Shown piece after piece: positions 61,919 through 64,000 of a stretch of DNA of 64,000 nucleotides. The stretch is from positions 62,001 to 126,000 of the forward strand of contig JABCPU010000181.1 of NCBI GenBank assembly GCA_016800925.1. Reading direction: 5' to 3'. The notes below the pieces were generated by a model. The model was not told where the DNA came from. It saw only the letters and a program-made list of their open reading frames with translations, and did not search any database. Position 1 is the first letter of the stretch; the number at the start of each line of letters is the position of its first letter. The stretch is from Suillus spraguei. Lineage: Eukaryota > Basidiomycota > Agaricomycetes > Boletales > Suillaceae. Both the position numbers and the translations under genes were made by a program.

Positions 61919-64000
61919 TCACTTCCATTCCACAGAAGAAACCTACATAGCCCGGTTGCGGAAGGCAGAAGCTTCTGATAGGACCTTCAGATTTCTTGAT
62001 TATTTGTGTGGTTAGGAAATGATCAGAAGTGGTCGGCGATATGAAAGTTTGTAAATCAGAAGATAGAGGCAAGGGCCCATCAGTAAAATTCTTCTCCAAA
62101 ATTTTCTTGTGCGACGCGCGGAACGTTGAAATAGACCTATAGAAGATGTTCGATTCGAAAAGAAATAGTACTCAAAGGCAACGGCAGGATACATGATTCG
62201 AGGATGTGTGATTTCCAGGCCCCCGGGCCTGAGTCATCATCGATGCATCTCCCACTTCATTCCATAGAAAAAATCGCAGACACTAGTACTGGAGACTCGT
62301 GCATCTAAAAGTCCATCTGTATAGAAAGACCGCATCAGATTCCTTGACTACTCACGTTCAGGGGACTGCTTACAACTTCAAGCGACTTGTCCTCCAAGAG
62401 TGTAAAATTTTTCAATACAAAAGGAGGTAAAGCCGTAAAGGCCACTGTGAAACTGTGAGCTACTGGCGGCTTATTGTTCACCAGCGCTGCGCCCACACCG
62501 AGTCACTCCTTTGCTGGGCCGCCATACGGAGCACAAAAAGATGCGAAGTCCTTGAGATCATCGTAACCATACCAAATAAAACAGCAGAGATGCATAATTT
62601 TAGTCTTCTGTTGACAAAAGCGAGAAGATGGAATTCACTCATACGATTTGTCGTGTTGATGAATTGATGAATGAATGCTTGTTTACATAACTTCGGTTGT
62701 CACCTGCGCCACAAACTGTACCGTGAATTTGGCTCTGCCATCAACTTCGCTGAATTCAACTACTTATCGATTGTGGACCTTGACTTGAAATATACAAACA
62801 ATGGTGTCGTGCTAGTTTAAAAGCTAGCTCAGGTTTGCGCATTCTTATTCTCCAAGTTCAAACGTTCACTTAGTCCCCATCATCATGACCGACAATGCTG
62901 GCGCCACCGTACTCAAGACACCTCCCCGTAACTCTGTCTTGTCTGGCGAGGTCAAGTCCACCCCACTCGCAACTGGTTCCGCCGTTGTCAGCGAACATAT
63001 CAGTACCGTAGGCGTCCAGTGCGTCAACTCTTCCTTTTGTTCTCGCCAACATCACCCATATTAAACTTCGCCATTTATGCAGAGTCAATAATGTCCGTCC
63101 ATGGATCGCAAGAGATGTCGAAAAATTCGAAAAATGTGGGGCGGATACGATGCTGCAGGAGCTCCTTGTAGTTTGCACAGGTTTTTCTCAGTCTCTTTCT
63201 GCCAGTGAGAAATCAACGCTACTTGAAAATTCCCTGGAGGCTGTCCTGCCTATCTGCAATGTGGGGGCTGTGGCGCAAGAAATAAAGGGACATCTGACTG
63301 ACTTGTAAGTCCACGCTTTGAATGGTGCGAGAGAATACTGACGCCATTATCAAGTTGTGACATCGAGCATGAAACATCAACATATGATCCTTTCGTCAGA
63401 GCCGCTAACCTTGCACTCCGCGAACTGAGCGACGTGAAAGTACCTGGAATACCTGCGTTTAAGGTCGACGACAAAACTAACATCCTACTTCACGTCAATG
63501 ATCCGATGCCTATATACCAAGACCACCAGGGCAAACAGTCCGAACGCAAGCCTGATATTGTCGTCGTCTCTCGTCAAACTGCTTTGAGTGCCACAAAAGC
63601 ACAACAAACTCAAGAGTCTCAGGTTCTTACCGAGACGGCGTGCAAGGCACCCAAAGATAACTTTCAATGGACCAATGTTCGATCCACGTTGGAGTTGAAA
63701 CGCCCACGGAGGTCTCTGGCTCATCCGCCAGCCGCTTATAATACAAATTACGTTGTTCCTGCTCCTTCTGTGCAATATATGGAGTATAGGAAGGACACGA
63801 AAGGTCCTGCCCAGCCAACAAGCTCAACATCTGCCGTCAGGTCTTCCCAGAACCCCCAAGAAGCATCGAATGAATGTAAGTTGTAGTATGTCTATCTTCT
63901 GCTTCCTTACTGACGTGTGCGAGACAGTGAGACCCTCATCGCAGCAACGCAGCAAAGGAATCAAGCGCAAGCGAGCCAATGACGATGAAAACCATACCGA
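61919..64000. repeat. Duplicated FunK1-bearing block, copy B (runs off window)
   Basis: Second copy of the block at 54949. The upstream part has several small deletions and substitutions (for example a shorter stretch near 62200-62340), while the gene part is nearly identical to copy A over long runs, especially the 63390-63880 exon. The duplicate continues beyond 64000. Confidence 0.85.
62885..64000 (+). pseudogene. FunK1 kinase copy B, partial, frameshifted in exon 1
   Basis: Starts MTDNAGATVLKTPPRNSVLS like copy A. In exon 1 the sequence GTCAACTCTTCCTTTTGTTC is four bases longer than copy A's GTCAACACTTTTGTTC (near 63027), so the frame shifts and reaches a stop at about 63057. Downstream the exon 1 remainder (MLQELLVVCTGFSQSLSASE), intron, exon 2 (KVPGIPAFKVDDKTNILLHV and on) and the start of exon 3 are all kept. 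The kinase domain lies beyond the window. The copy is either a recent pseudogene or uses a later start in exon 1; the ATG of MLQELL at 63150 is in the correct frame. Confidence 0.75.

Overview
The window is nuclear DNA of a filamentous basidiomycete, most likely an agaricomycete mushroom. Genes are split by many introns of about 45-60 nt with GT-AG (sometimes GC-AG) ends. The housekeeping set is eukaryotic (Arp2/3 subunit, CCT zeta, eS8, RNase P subunit, an intron-bearing tRNA-Tyr). The accessory genes are the families that expand in mushrooms: HET-domain proteins, a NACHT NTPase and FunK1 kinases. The order (Boletales or Agaricales) cannot be settled from the sequence alone.

Layout. 0.1-1.8 kb: intact mitochondrial transcription factor B / rRNA adenine dimethylase gene. 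1.8-4.0 kb: unassigned. 4.0-4.76 kb: five tandem copies of a 148-149 bp unit derived from a tRNA-Leu, each with a Pol III box B and a T6-T7 terminator. 5.3-7.65 kb: decayed glutathione transferase and HET genes. 7.8-12.5 kb: a MAG1-type DNA glycosylase with a damaged first exon, a small I9-type protease inhibitor and a 599-aa basidiomycete protein. 12.7-18.6 kb: a direct tandem duplication whose unit carries the complex I subunit NDUFS7; neither copy reads through without a frameshift. 19.0-20.7 kb: a second HET gene with two frameshifts. 21.3-23.8 kb: ARPC4 and a nucleolar-type FKBP, divergent over 168 bp. 23.8-31.35 kb: gene-poor DNA.

31.4-52.3 kb is a dense, mostly intact block: a short-chain dehydrogenase, a low-complexity protein, CCT6, the H4K20 methyltransferase SET9 with two AT-hooks, eS8, two complete UDP-glucose pyrophosphorylase genes arranged tail to tail, a Cdc1/Ted1-type metallophosphoesterase, RPR2 and tRNA-Tyr(GTA). 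From 52.3 kb to the end the sequence is accessory: an unidentified decayed gene, a complete 773-aa FunK1 kinase, a decayed NACHT gene, a 30-bp-period minisatellite, and a second FunK1 copy that starts 6.96 kb downstream inside a repeated block and runs off the window.

How the parts relate. The housekeeping genes are unrelated in pathway and only share neighbourhoods and possible bidirectional promoters. The accessory genes (HET, NACHT, FunK1) belong to the expanded recognition and signalling repertoire of mushrooms, and here most of them are decayed or freshly duplicated. Exon joins were chosen by hand from splice signals and protein-family conservation; where every join gives consistent phases and a family-typical length, confidence is high.
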